A model generated the notes under the pieces. It made no database searches and was not told the origin of the DNA. It saw only the letters and a program-made list of their open reading frames with translations. The translations under genes were made by a program, and so were the position numbers. From positions 1-51,259 of the forward strand of contig CAZJUP010000018.1 in NCBI GenBank assembly GCA_964549275.1: a DNA stretch of 51,259 nt, given 5' to 3'. Within the stretch, counting starts at the first letter, position 1; each line of letters opens with the position of its first letter. This document shows positions 24,635 through 33,387 of the stretch, piece by piece. This DNA is from CAZJUP01 sp964549275 (GTDB lineage Bacteria; Fidelibacterota; Marinisomatia; Marinisomatales; TCS55).

Positions 24635-25642
24635 TTATTTGGGGAACAAATTATCCAAGCTGTCCTTTTCAGCTTTTATCTGAACAACCTTATCAAATAT
24701 CTTTTCTGAAACAACCGTTCCTCTAATCTGAGGATACCAAGTTTCTATCAGTTCTTTCCACTTGGTATATTGTTCAGGGGTTTGTTCGTGCACAATTAAT
24801 CCATAGGATTTCATGACTTCGACGGCTTGATTTTCCTCAAATCTGTTTTTCTTCTGGATTTTCTGTCCCACATCCCCGGATATTCGTAATAATTCTCTTT
24901 GATGGTTTGGATTTATTTTCTTCCATGTTCTTGAATCGATGACAATACCTGCAGATAATAACCCCCATCGCATATTAAGCATATGATTTGTTATGCCAAA
25001 CCATTGTTGCGCCAAGGCATATATTGCCGGAGTCGCTACAGCATTAATGAGACCGGTTTGCAATCCAGATAATATATCGATTGAAGCCAAAGGGATGGGA
25101 TTATATCCCCCTTTTTTCCACAATTCTGCCGTCTGATAATCTCCTGCCCAAGTAAATATCTTTTTATCTTCCATATCCTCCGGCAAGGTTACAGGTTCAT
25201 CGGTAAACCAGTATGCCCAACCTACATCGGCCATATACAAAAGATTAAACCCGTTTTCTATTAATCCCGATTCTAAATCCTCAGATATTCGATCGCGGAT
25301 ATAATCTACATCATCCCAATCTTCATATAACAACGGCATAAAAAATGCCGTAAAATCACGATTTATTTCAGATAAACCTTCAGAGGAAATTGCTGCAGCA
25401 TGAATTTGACCGATACGCATTTTCCGTATCATATCCCTTTCGTCGCCTACAACTCCCCCGGGATAAATTCGAAGAATGACCTGCCCTTTGGTGGCTGCCT
25501 TCCATTTTTGGCCCATTTCGACCAATTGACCATGCCAATCCGATCCCTCCGGTGCGAGGGTTGCCATTTTGACCACAACCTTTTTCCCAGCCAAATTCGA
25601 TACTAAGAGTAACAAAATGATTATATATTTTCGTCTGTTCAT
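24635..25642 (-). CDS. TRAP transporter solute-binding protein (DctP family)
   Basis: A 335-residue periplasmic binding protein with a Sec signal peptide (MNRRKYIIILLLLVSNLAG). It shows DctP-family features: VVVKMATLAPEGSDWHGQ, IYPGGVVGDERDMIRKMRIG, and later LASIDILSGLQTGLINAVAT. The segment that usually holds the carboxylate-binding Arg (RxP) reads KKIFTWAGDYQ, so the ligand may not be a classical C4 dicarboxylate. In tatT-linked systems this subunit is called TatP(T) and docks onto the TatT trimer. It is flanked by tatT and dctQM. Confidence 0.9.
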   Translation of the reverse strand: MNRRKYIIILLLLVSNLAGKKVVVKMATLAPEGSDWHGQLVEMGQKWKAATKGQVILRIYPGGVVGDERDMIRKMRIGQIHAAAISSEGLSEINRDFTAFFMPLLYEDWDDVDYIRDRISEDLESGLIENGFNLLYMADVGWAYWFTDEPVTLPEDMEDKKIFTWAGDYQTAELWKKGGYNPIPLASIDILSGLQTGLINAVATPAIYALAQQWFGITNHMLNMRWGLLSAGIVIDSRTWKKINPNHQRELLRISGDVGQKIQKKNRFEENQAVEVMKSYGLIVHEQTPEQYTKWKELIETWYPQIRGTVVSEKIFDKVVQIKAEKDSLDNLFPK

Positions 25643-25657
25643 ATTGAAATTGCGTAT

Positions 25658-26542
25658 TTAATAAAAAAATTCATCAATGTGGTTTAAGAGCCATTTGGCT
25701 CGATTTTGGTTAATCCTATTTCCTAAACGTAAGTCCGGTACCTTGTCTTTATCAACCGCTAAAACACTGTTCAGCATGACAATAAATTCTTCCTTATTTT
25801 GAACCTCTTTACTGACATTTTCAGCCAAAGCTAAAAAAGGACTGCTGTCGTATCCGCCGGATGCATGATTGGCCAATTCAAAATAATGTCGCGCAACTTC
25901 AATTTTATTATTTGGAGCATCAGGACGGCTCATCGTATATGATATCATTGCCGTATAAAGTGCACCATAATTCCAATGGGGTTCCAAATATAATGCCTCA
26001 TCTAAATAACGACCAATACGAGGTAATTTAATTAACCAATCCGGATGGGCAAAACTTGATTTAACCGCGCCCCCATAAGCCGCAGCAAGCCAATACAAAA
26101 CAGGGATATCCTCTCGAACAAAGTCAGGTTTTTTTGCGGTAGAATCTTTTATCCACAATTCAAAAGAATTATATTTTTTGGACAATGCAAGTTCTCCATA
26201 CATTATACCCTGAATAAAATGCTTGAGGGCTTCCTCTTTTAATTCCCGGCTCAATACAAAATCATTTATAGAGGCTCTATCTGATTTTTCCAACAAAAAT
26301 CCATAGGCATATTTTGTGTGAGTTTCACATAATTTTATCAATGGAATATTATTAGCTGAATCTAGATCAATTTTCTTTTCATTAACTTTAATTTGCTTGT
26401 GGTAAATGGCTCCGGCCAATTCAGGACTAAGATCTAAAACAGTTGCCGATGTACAGCCCCATATATAAAATACATTGAGTAATACATAAAAAAAGACGAG
26501 AACACGCTTAATAGAAATAAAAAACTTATCCGTGGATTTCAC
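25658..26542 (-). CDS. TatT-like TPR lipoprotein of a TRAP transporter
   Basis: A protein of about 294 residues with a lipobox cysteine at about residue 30 (FYIWGC). An all-helical TPR-like domain follows, with LYWLAAAYGGAVKSSF, LDEALYLEPHWNYGALYT and KIEVARHYFELANHASGG. This matches the TatT family first described in Treponema (Tp0956), a lipoprotein with a hydrophobic pore that pairs with a TRAP binding protein. I place the start at a GTG at 26542, which overlaps the glyA stop by 17 bases and gives a normal signal peptide; the frame is open to 26578. It is followed by dctP and dctQM. Confidence 0.8.
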   Translation of the reverse strand: MKSTDKFFISIKRVLVFFYVLLNVFYIWGCTSATVLDLSPELAGAIYHKQIKVNEKKIDLDSANNIPLIKLCETHTKYAYGFLLEKSDRASINDFVLSRELKEEALKHFIQGIMYGELALSKKYNSFELWIKDSTAKKPDFVREDIPVLYWLAAAYGGAVKSSFAHPDWLIKLPRIGRYLDEALYLEPHWNYGALYTAMISYTMSRPDAPNNKIEVARHYFELANHASGGYDSSPFLALAENVSKEVQNKEEFIVMLNSVLAVDKDKVPDLRLGNRINQNRAKWLLNHIDEFFY

Positions 26543-27845
26543 GATAAAGTGGATATGCCTCACATAATTTTTTAACATTTGATTTTACAGTCAATTGGAG
26601 TTGGTCATCCTCCGGATTTTTAATGATTTGATCAATGAAATCTACAATTGCGAGCATGGACTCTTTTCCCATACCTCGGGTTGTAACAGCTGGAGTCCCT
26701 ATTCGTATTCCACTTGTGATAAAAGGGCTGCGAGAATCGAAGGGTACCATATTTTTATTTACGGTAATTCCCGCTTTTTCCAGTGCCTTTTCTGCCGCTT
26801 TGCCTGTAATATTTTTATTGGATAAATCAATCAGAATGACGTGTGTATCAGTCCCTCCGGAAATTAAAGTATAATCCTTAGATAAAAAATTTTCTGCCAA
26901 AACCTGAGCATTTTGGACGATATTTTGGGTGTATGTTTTAAATTCAGGATTAAGCGCTTCTCCAAAGGCTACAGCTTTTGCAGCTATGATATGCATTAAG
27001 GGTCCTCCCTGAATCCCGGGCATCACCGTGGAGTTTAATAATTCTGATATATTTTTTACTCGCCCCGATTTTGGCGCTACAATATCCCAAGGATTTGCTT
27101 TATCTTTTCCCATCAGAATCATTCCCCCCCTGGGACCGCGTAATGTTTTGTGGGTCGTTGTTGTTACCACATCACAATAGGGCATTGGGGACGGATGAAT
27201 TCCCGTTGCTACAAGGCCTGCAGGATGTGCTATATCAGCCATTAAAAAGGCACCAACTTTTTCTGCAACTTCCCTAAATTGCTCAAATTCAATAAATCTT
27301 GGATAAGCACTTCCACCACATATAATTACTTTGGGTTTATGTTTCTTTGCCAGACGAAGTACTTCAGAAAAATCTACTCGGCCCGTTTTTTGATTAACCT
27401 GGTAAGAAATAACATTATATAATTTCCCGGAAAAATTGACAGGACTTCCATGGGTTAAGTGACCGCCATGGGCTAAATCCAGTCCCATAATGGTATCTCC
27501 CACTTCTAGAAATGTCATCAGGGCTGCCATATTGGCTTGAGAGCCGGAATGGGGCTGTACATTAGCATATTCGGCACCAAAAAGTAATTTGGCTCTATCT
27601 CGGGCTAAATTTTCAGCCTCATCAACATGTTCACATCCCCCATAATAACGTGCTCCGGGATAGCCTTCTGCGTATTTATTCGTCATCACGCCACCGGCCA
27701 TTTCCAACACTGAATAGCTTACAAAATTTTCAGATGCAATAAGTTCAAGGGTATAGTCTTCCCTTACCACTTCTCGCATAAGAATACTATATAGTTCGGG
27801 ATCAGAATTAATTAAATATTTAAAATGATCAACCGAATTGGACAA
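26526..27845 (-). CDS. glyA: serine hydroxymethyltransferase
   Basis: A 439-residue PLP enzyme interconverting serine and glycine while loading one-carbon units onto tetrahydrofolate. Motifs include ELIASENFVS, NKYAEGYPGARYYGG, NVQPHSGSQANMA, the PLP-lysine region VVTTTTHKTLRGPRGG and the C-terminal GIRIGTPAVTTRGM. The start codon is TTG (MSNSVDHFKYL), 7 bases after the preceding TPR gene ends. No glycine riboswitch or other leader fits in that gap, so it is expressed from upstream. Confidence 0.96.
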   Translation of the reverse strand: MSNSVDHFKYLINSDPELYSILMREVVREDYTLELIASENFVSYSVLEMAGGVMTNKYAEGYPGARYYGGCEHVDEAENLARDRAKLLFGAEYANVQPHSGSQANMAALMTFLEVGDTIMGLDLAHGGHLTHGSPVNFSGKLYNVISYQVNQKTGRVDFSEVLRLAKKHKPKVIICGGSAYPRFIEFEQFREVAEKVGAFLMADIAHPAGLVATGIHPSPMPYCDVVTTTTHKTLRGPRGGMILMGKDKANPWDIVAPKSGRVKNISELLNSTVMPGIQGGPLMHIIAAKAVAFGEALNPEFKTYTQNIVQNAQVLAENFLSKDYTLISGGTDTHVILIDLSNKNITGKAAEKALEKAGITVNKNMVPFDSRSPFITSGIRIGTPAVTTRGMGKESMLAIVDFIDQIIKNPEDDQLQLTVKSNVKKLCEAYPLYREIHG

Positions 27846-27852
27846 GTGAGCC

Positions 27853-29115
27853 CTACCAATCGGCTTCTTTATTCAGTTTTTCAGTAATCCAACTGTAGCA
27901 ATTGCCCTCTGGTAAAATATATCCTTTATTCTTTTTGTCAGCATCCATCATAAACCATTGGGCTTTCCCAAATAAAACTTCGTTGTCTTTCAGCCAATCA
28001 CCAGAACGGTTAAACCGATTAAATCCCTTATTTTCCGCTTTTTCAAAATATTTATAAGCTAAGGAAGCCACCACACGGTCATCCAGGGATATATCGGCAC
28101 TTCGACAATTTTGAAAGGCTTTATAATAGACATTCCCTTTCGCACCCATTGCTTCTCCGTTCCCCGATAATGACATAGCTTTATCTGCCCAGTTAAATGC
28201 GGACCCGAATTCCTGATTTTCTATAAAAACCTCAGAAAGTTTAATTGCGACACGAAAATCACGAGGATCTAATTTAAATAATCGTTCATAAATTCTTGAA
28301 GCTTCATCAAGTCGATCTGATTTATCCAAAACTGAAGCCAACTTTCTATGTGCAACCTTACTGGTAGGGTCAGCATCCAACACTTGTTTTAATACATCAA
28401 TGGCATCTCCCAATCGATCATTTGCAACCAAACGATCTGCATAATCCATGCCGTAGGAAACATTATCCGGATTGTTTTCAAATCTATTTTTATACACATC
28501 CAGAGGATCACGGCCGCTTTTTTCATAAGCATTGGCCAAATCACTTTGTGCTCCTTCGTTATTTGGGTCTAGATCCAACAATTCTTTCAATACGGTTATC
28601 TGGTCATCATATCGACCTTGTTCACCGTAGAGGTTTGCTAAATCCGCTTTAATTTCCAAATCTTCCGGCGCTAGAAACGACAGCCGATCAAGTTCGTTGA
28701 TCTGCTGCTCAGTTTTATTTTGTTTCATATAAGAATATACGAGGCGTTTCCTTAGGTTCACGTTATCATCCAGAAGCTGAAGCCCCTTTAATAAGACATA
28801 TTCTGAACTATCATATTGCCCCATATACTCGAAAGCAATGGCATAATACTGATATACTTCTTCTGGGTCTTCTCTATCACAACCTAAATCAACCAATTCC
28901 CCATAGACTCTGACTGTCGAAGTCCAATCACGATTTTTATAATATTCTGCCGCGCTACTGAATAACCGGGGGCAACGAACCTCCCTAAGCGAATCCAGCC
29001 TTGCCAATTCCGCAGCATCTGAATCTGCATCTGTAGTTTCAGGCGGTGTACACATCGTCATAATCACAGCCGAAATACTGATGATGAATAATTTACCAAT
29101 TGTTGCTTTACTCAT
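27853..29115 (-). CDS. TPR repeat protein, probable lipoprotein
   Basis: A 420-residue protein with a hydrophobic signal (KLFIISISAVIMTMC). The Cys may be lipidated although the residues before it fit a lipobox poorly. At least eight TPR units follow, such as KADLANLYGEQGRYDDQITV, AIDVLKQVLDADPTSKVAHR and RIYERLFKLDPRDFRVAI. The C-terminus is a Lys/Asn-rich domain with several cysteines. I start at the ATG at 29115 because AAGGAG precedes it, though at a long distance; an ATG at 29145 overlaps the upstream barrel gene. TPR lipoproteins of this kind often scaffold envelope complexes; no specific function is visible. Confidence 0.8.
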   Translation of the reverse strand: MSKATIGKLFIISISAVIMTMCTPPETTDADSDAAELARLDSLREVRCPRLFSSAAEYYKNRDWTSTVRVYGELVDLGCDREDPEEVYQYYAIAFEYMGQYDSSEYVLLKGLQLLDDNVNLRKRLVYSYMKQNKTEQQINELDRLSFLAPEDLEIKADLANLYGEQGRYDDQITVLKELLDLDPNNEGAQSDLANAYEKSGRDPLDVYKNRFENNPDNVSYGMDYADRLVANDRLGDAIDVLKQVLDADPTSKVAHRKLASVLDKSDRLDEASRIYERLFKLDPRDFRVAIKLSEVFIENQEFGSAFNWADKAMSLSGNGEAMGAKGNVYYKAFQNCRSADISLDDRVVASLAYKYFEKAENKGFNRFNRSGDWLKDNEVLFGKAQWFMMDADKKNKGYILPEGNCYSWITEKLNKEADW

Positions 29116-29117
29116 TG

Positions 29118-30374
29118 CTATCTTGTTCTCCTTTTTAGGAACCATAAATCCCCCAGACTTAAACCAATAGATACTTCTTGAATTGTTTCTGAGTTTTCGT
29201 TATCCAGAGACCTTTTCCCCGTTCTGTAGGATATATCTATTTGATTATCAGTAACCCCAAATTTAATGCCAAGGCCTATTGCCAATCCACTTTCATTTAT
29301 TGTTTTCTTACTCGAATACAAGGTGTATTTTGTCTTAAATATTCCTCCTCGGTAATATAATTTATTTGCCCAGTCACGCGGCCTTTGATTTGGATACTTT
29401 ACCACACCAATATTAAACTGGTTTTGATGACCAACATGATCCGAGAACAACGAGTAATCTGAACCGGATTGCGCTTCATCTGTCCACCACTTTCCCTCCC
29501 CAAGGATGTGCCATCCATTCTTCATGTTTAAATCAAATCCCCCACCATAATATTTTGGACTGTATACATAGCGAACCGCTGAGGTATCAATAATTACCGA
29601 ATCCGGAAAATCACTGATGTCATGAAAATAATTGTCATTTGAATCTTCAAATGGAATAAAAGAATACACGTTCATGTTGATGGGTTTAATGGTACCACCA
29701 ATAGATCCGAAAAACTGCAATGAGTATGAATCTTTTCGTATAACCGTTCCGTTTAAGGTGCCGTGGAACAGTACCCCGGTATAACTTTTGAGCGTAATTT
29801 TTCTAAAATCAATTCCATCAACCTGAAGCATATTATCATCTCTCGATGAACCAAAAAGATATTCACCCTTAATCCCGGCTTGTAAAGACGGTGATAATGG
29901 TACAGAAAATGCTGCTGAAAGGGCGGATATTCCACCCCCTGTTCTTACTTCTTTTTTATAATAGATTGAATCTCCTTCAAAATGAAGTAATGTGGAATCT
30001 GCTGAGAGAAATATATTTTGACTGCTTACAGGGTTTAATGAAAACCCCAAAGCATATTTATTTTGAATAGGAACTACCCATTGAACTCCACCTAAATATA
30101 CACCATTATTTACTGGACCTGAATTATAGGATAATTTTTTATTTATAACATATCCGTTTAAATAAGCAAACTTCAGATTTTGCCACGTTGAAGGATTTTC
30201 TAAAGATACACTCTGACGAAATACTGGGACCAGGTGTCCCCCTCCAATTCCTAGTGAAGAAGCATGGTTACCGTTATTCGACAATCCGAGTCCATAACCA
30301 TGAAAAATAGACTGGCTGAAGACTATATTCACCATGAGGCCAAGCAAGCCCTTTTTCAAATCAAGGTACCACAT
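29118..30374 (-). CDS. outer membrane beta-barrel protein (FadL/PorV-like)
   Basis: A 418-residue exported barrel protein. A signal peptide ending near FSQS is followed by FHGYGLGLSNNGNHASSLG and QSVSLENPSTWQNLKFAYL, a start reminiscent of the FadL/PorV superfamily. Regular alternating strands run to the C-terminus. An acidic loop EDSNDNYFHD may bind calcium. It overlaps the upstream lipoprotein gene by 14 bases and is followed 2 bases later by a TPR lipoprotein gene, suggesting an envelope complex of barrel, surface lipoprotein and TPR partner. Substrate and function are unknown. Confidence 0.65.
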   Translation of the reverse strand: MWYLDLKKGLLGLMVNIVFSQSIFHGYGLGLSNNGNHASSLGIGGGHLVPVFRQSVSLENPSTWQNLKFAYLNGYVINKKLSYNSGPVNNGVYLGGVQWVVPIQNKYALGFSLNPVSSQNIFLSADSTLLHFEGDSIYYKKEVRTGGGISALSAAFSVPLSPSLQAGIKGEYLFGSSRDDNMLQVDGIDFRKITLKSYTGVLFHGTLNGTVIRKDSYSLQFFGSIGGTIKPINMNVYSFIPFEDSNDNYFHDISDFPDSVIIDTSAVRYVYSPKYYGGGFDLNMKNGWHILGEGKWWTDEAQSGSDYSLFSDHVGHQNQFNIGVVKYPNQRPRDWANKLYYRGGIFKTKYTLYSSKKTINESGLAIGLGIKFGVTDNQIDISYRTGKRSLDNENSETIQEVSIGLSLGDLWFLKRRTR

Positions 30375-31587
30375 ATTGAATCCTCATAACAGGATAAAGT
30401 GAATCATTCTCTACACCATGAAAATAGACTGTTGTAAAGGGATCATTGTTTATACTCGAATATAGTTTAATCCCTGAATTACTCACCTTTCCCCTCGCAA
30501 CATCATGAACAAATGATCGTTCGTTTACCTTAAATACATTATTCCTCACAGGCGTTGACACAAAATAGTTCAAATCCATTTCATAGGGGTCATCTGTGAA
30601 AGATTTGAAGGATGAAAAATCACCTTCTCCAATAATAGGATACGATATCAGCAAATAGTTGGGAAGAGAATCATTATCTATTTTGTGTAAAATTAAATCC
30701 GCTGATTTAATGACTGCCTTATCCGGCAATGAAAAAGTACTTAAATCCACAAGCGCTAGTGCTTTTAGTCCCATGGCCTGCCCAACCGACAATACTGAGT
30801 CCTGAGCCCCTAACTGAGGCGGAAGAGTGACCGACAAATCCATTTGGGTATGATAAATTACTGTAGTTGTATCAATAGAAGAAGAATCCGATGCCATTTG
30901 ACGAACATGAAGAATTAATTCAGGACCAGAATCAATATTATTATCACGGCTTATAAAACGGTAGCGTCGAGTAAGGGTTTCAACGGATTCAACAAGAAAG
31001 GATCGATTAAAATCTGTTTTGACGGTGTCAATGAAGGACTTGAAAATACCAGCAGCAATGGAAAACCGTAACCGTAAGGTTGTATAATTCGTGTCTGAAG
31101 AATCTGTTTCCATTGTAGCAAAGCTTATAATGCTGGAGGCTGAAGATGGATCAAAATTTGAAAAATGTGTATGTAATTCACTAAAAACTGAGTCTCCTCC
31201 GTCCGGAAAATATCTTAATTGAAATGCAACCTTTTCTACAGTGGAATCCCACTGAAAGTGTAAAAAGAATTCTGCACTATCAATCGTTAAAAGGGAATCG
31301 TTTAATTCGTGAAATGCTAAAGAATTGGAAATATCTTTTTCTTTAATTTGAATGAGTGAGTATGGATGCTGGAATCCGTCTTCATTCCCGAAATATAAAT
31401 AGTCGCTACTACCCATTTCCGGAGAACTCTGATAAGAAATCATTTCTGTAACAGCAAATGAAGCCGTATCTAAATTCAAAGACAGATTATCTAAATTATG
31501 GGGAATGGCTGATTCTTCACAAGAAACTAAGATAATCAGAGATAAACCCCACAGCCAAAGGCCGGATTTTTTAAACCAGGTAACCAT
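30361..31587 (-). CDS. large lipoprotein, DUF4270-like context
   Basis: A 408-residue protein with lipobox cysteine at residue 23 (LIILVSCEES), then an Asp/Ser-rich, all-beta sequence. It appears to have two similar halves: each contains a 'sSAef/kSADLILh' strand (LLTIDSAEFFLHFQW; DKAVIKSADLILHKI), and the end reads GIKLYSSINNDP ... YPVMRIQY. In Bacteroidetes a DUF4270 lipoprotein commonly sits next to a half-length GT5 gene, the same arrangement as here, so I suspect a distant relative. No catalytic motif is visible. Confidence 0.6.
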   Translation of the reverse strand: MVTWFKKSGLWLWGLSLIILVSCEESAIPHNLDNLSLNLDTASFAVTEMISYQSSPEMGSSDYLYFGNEDGFQHPYSLIQIKEKDISNSLAFHELNDSLLTIDSAEFFLHFQWDSTVEKVAFQLRYFPDGGDSVFSELHTHFSNFDPSSASSIISFATMETDSSDTNYTTLRLRFSIAAGIFKSFIDTVKTDFNRSFLVESVETLTRRYRFISRDNNIDSGPELILHVRQMASDSSSIDTTTVIYHTQMDLSVTLPPQLGAQDSVLSVGQAMGLKALALVDLSTFSLPDKAVIKSADLILHKIDNDSLPNYLLISYPIIGEGDFSSFKSFTDDPYEMDLNYFVSTPVRNNVFKVNERSFVHDVARGKVSNSGIKLYSSINNDPFTTVYFHGVENDSLYPVMRIQYVVP

Positions 31588-31611
31588 AGATTAAAAACTA
31601 TCTACTACAAT

Positions 31612-32439
31612 TCAGCCGTAAAGTTTCACCAAATGATCATTTAATGCACTTGCGATGGCATCGTGGTCAGGGGAATCATGATCAGACAATTGAATGGTGA
31701 CAAGTTTCTTTTTATGCTTGGCAACCCCCGGCAATTTCAATAAATTTTCCGTCACATTATTTTTCGGTGTATCCAATGCAATAATTAAATCGGCGTGTGG
31801 AGCAGCCGCTTCATATCCGTTAATCGTGTCGCCTTTAGATTCTTCTGGTAATTCAATACCGGCTTTTTTAAAGGAATCCTGAGAAAATTTGGCATAATCA
31901 TCCACCTTATGAACCAATAGAGCAGTTTTAATGCCTTGATAAAATTCCTTACTCTCATAAAGTTGCTTATAGACTGCGGGAGTAAATGCACTACTCCATG
32001 TATTGCACATCACAATGTCAGGTTTCCAGAACAAATGTGGTAAGGTGGCAATAGCCGCTTTACTGAAAAACGCATAGCGATTATCATTGTCTGAAAGTAC
32101 ACGACCATTTTTGGATTTATATAACAAATTTGTAAGGGGTTTGAACCATCCTTTATCTTCTAAAAAGTAAACTTGAACTCGAGTTTTTGGGATAAAAGCA
32201 CTTTTGGCAGATGAGATGATTTCACCCCCATCAAATTCAAATGGGATTTCCCTGAGGCGTATGACCTCACGGAGGATATACTTACGCTCACTGACAAATC
32301 CAAATTTGGGAATCATCGTCCTAATATCGTGCCCCATGTTTTGAAGTATCAATGGGACTTTTGCCGAAAATTCACCTAAAGGAGACGTGCTGGCAAACGG
32401 ACTTATTTCTGTTGTAAGATAAAATAATTTTAAAGACAT
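31612..32439 (-). CDS. half-length glycosyltransferase-5 (glycogen/starch synthase N-domain) protein
   Basis: A 275-residue protein matching only the N-terminal Rossmann domain of glycogen synthase: LKLFYLTTEISPFA, RTMIPKFGFV, VQVYFLEDKGWF, RYAFFSKAAIATLPHLFWKPDIVMCNTWSS. It stops before the second GT-B domain of a 480-residue GlgA. The ADP-glucose-binding KxGGL motif at the start is replaced by TSPLGEFSAK, so glycogen synthesis by this protein alone is unlikely. Similar short 'glycogen/starch synthase' genes are common in Bacteroidetes next to a lipoprotein gene, as here. Function unknown; a scaffold or regulatory role is a guess. Confidence 0.75.
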   Translation of the reverse strand: MSLKLFYLTTEISPFASTSPLGEFSAKVPLILQNMGHDIRTMIPKFGFVSERKYILREVIRLREIPFEFDGGEIISSAKSAFIPKTRVQVYFLEDKGWFKPLTNLLYKSKNGRVLSDNDNRYAFFSKAAIATLPHLFWKPDIVMCNTWSSAFTPAVYKQLYESKEFYQGIKTALLVHKVDDYAKFSQDSFKKAGIELPEESKGDTINGYEAAAPHADLIIALDTPKNNVTENLLKLPGVAKHKKKLVTIQLSDHDSPDHDAIASALNDHLVKLYG

Positions 32440-32447
32440 AGGCGGTA

Positions 32448-33275
32448 TTAATTCGTTTTAAGCTGTTTTAACGATTCGTTGGCTTTTTCAAAATATTCAC
32501 TGCCGGGAAAATAATCTACAAGCCGCTGATATTCTTCTTTAGCTTTTTCAAGATTATTCATACTCATATAAGCATGCCCCAATTTCAATTGTGCATCATC
32601 ATCTTTATCTGAACCCGGGAAGGTGAACACTTTTTCAAATTCTATCACAGCCCTTTTGTAGTTTTTTTGCGAATAATAGCATTCCGCTAACCAATATTGG
32701 CTATTGTCTGCTAATTCGTTTTGGGTATCGCCAATCACTAACCCTGCAAATCCCTGGATGGCTTTTTTATATTCTCCATTTTGATAATCCGTCAATGCTT
32801 GGATATACTGTCTTTTATATTCCGCGGGACTGATTTTAGAAAACGTCTTTGATTCTCCCCTATTTGATTTCAAAGAATACATTTCCGTAAAGCTATTTGC
32901 CAAGGTTACAATTTTATTTTCAATCAGGACCAACTGGGCGAGAATTTCAAAATTTACACTATCTATATAAGCGGTTTTATCCTCCATCAATCGGATTTTA
33001 TTCTGGATTGTATTAATTCGATTAATTAGTAAAATAGCAACAGAATCCGTTTGTTGTTTTGCTTTTAAATTTGCTTCTAGAGCATTCTTTAAATCGGGAA
33101 GTAAAAATCGTATTTGAGTATCTAGAGAATCTACCCGGACTTTTTCTCGATCAATTTTTGCATTGAGTCTTTTTAACTCTCGGGTTGCATCAGTTTGCGC
33201 AACGAGGATTCCACTAAAAATCACTCCTGCCAGGATCAAGCTAACTATTCGTTTCGGGTGTTTAATCATAAGCAT
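32448..33275 (-). CDS. CpoB/YbgF-like periplasmic TPR protein
   Basis: A 275-residue exported protein. The signal peptide ends near GILVAQ, followed by a coiled coil of about 110 residues (ELKRLNAKIDREKVRVDSL onward). Three C-terminal TPR units include YIQALTDYQNGEYKKAI, SQYWLAECYYSQKNYKRAVI and AQLKLGHAYMSMNNLEKAKE. This coiled-coil plus TPR order is that of CpoB/YbgF, which coordinates outer-membrane constriction with wall synthesis through Tol-Pal. Its position just downstream of the rod-shape cluster fits an envelope role, but no tol or pal gene is in the window. Confidence 0.75.
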   Translation of the reverse strand: MLMIKHPKRIVSLILAGVIFSGILVAQTDATRELKRLNAKIDREKVRVDSLDTQIRFLLPDLKNALEANLKAKQQTDSVAILLINRINTIQNKIRLMEDKTAYIDSVNFEILAQLVLIENKIVTLANSFTEMYSLKSNRGESKTFSKISPAEYKRQYIQALTDYQNGEYKKAIQGFAGLVIGDTQNELADNSQYWLAECYYSQKNYKRAVIEFEKVFTFPGSDKDDDAQLKLGHAYMSMNNLEKAKEEYQRLVDYFPGSEYFEKANESLKQLKTN

Positions 33276-33387
33276 CTTTTTTAATTTTATGGGCGAATAA
33301 GTGCCGGGGAATTTACTCCCTCTGAAAAAAATTCACATCAACTATTTCTTATCAACATATTTATGTATCCCTATATGACCATAAACT

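Noticed and set aside
27846..27852. Glycine riboswitch or other leader before glyA
   Set aside because: Only 7 bases separate glyA from the preceding gene.
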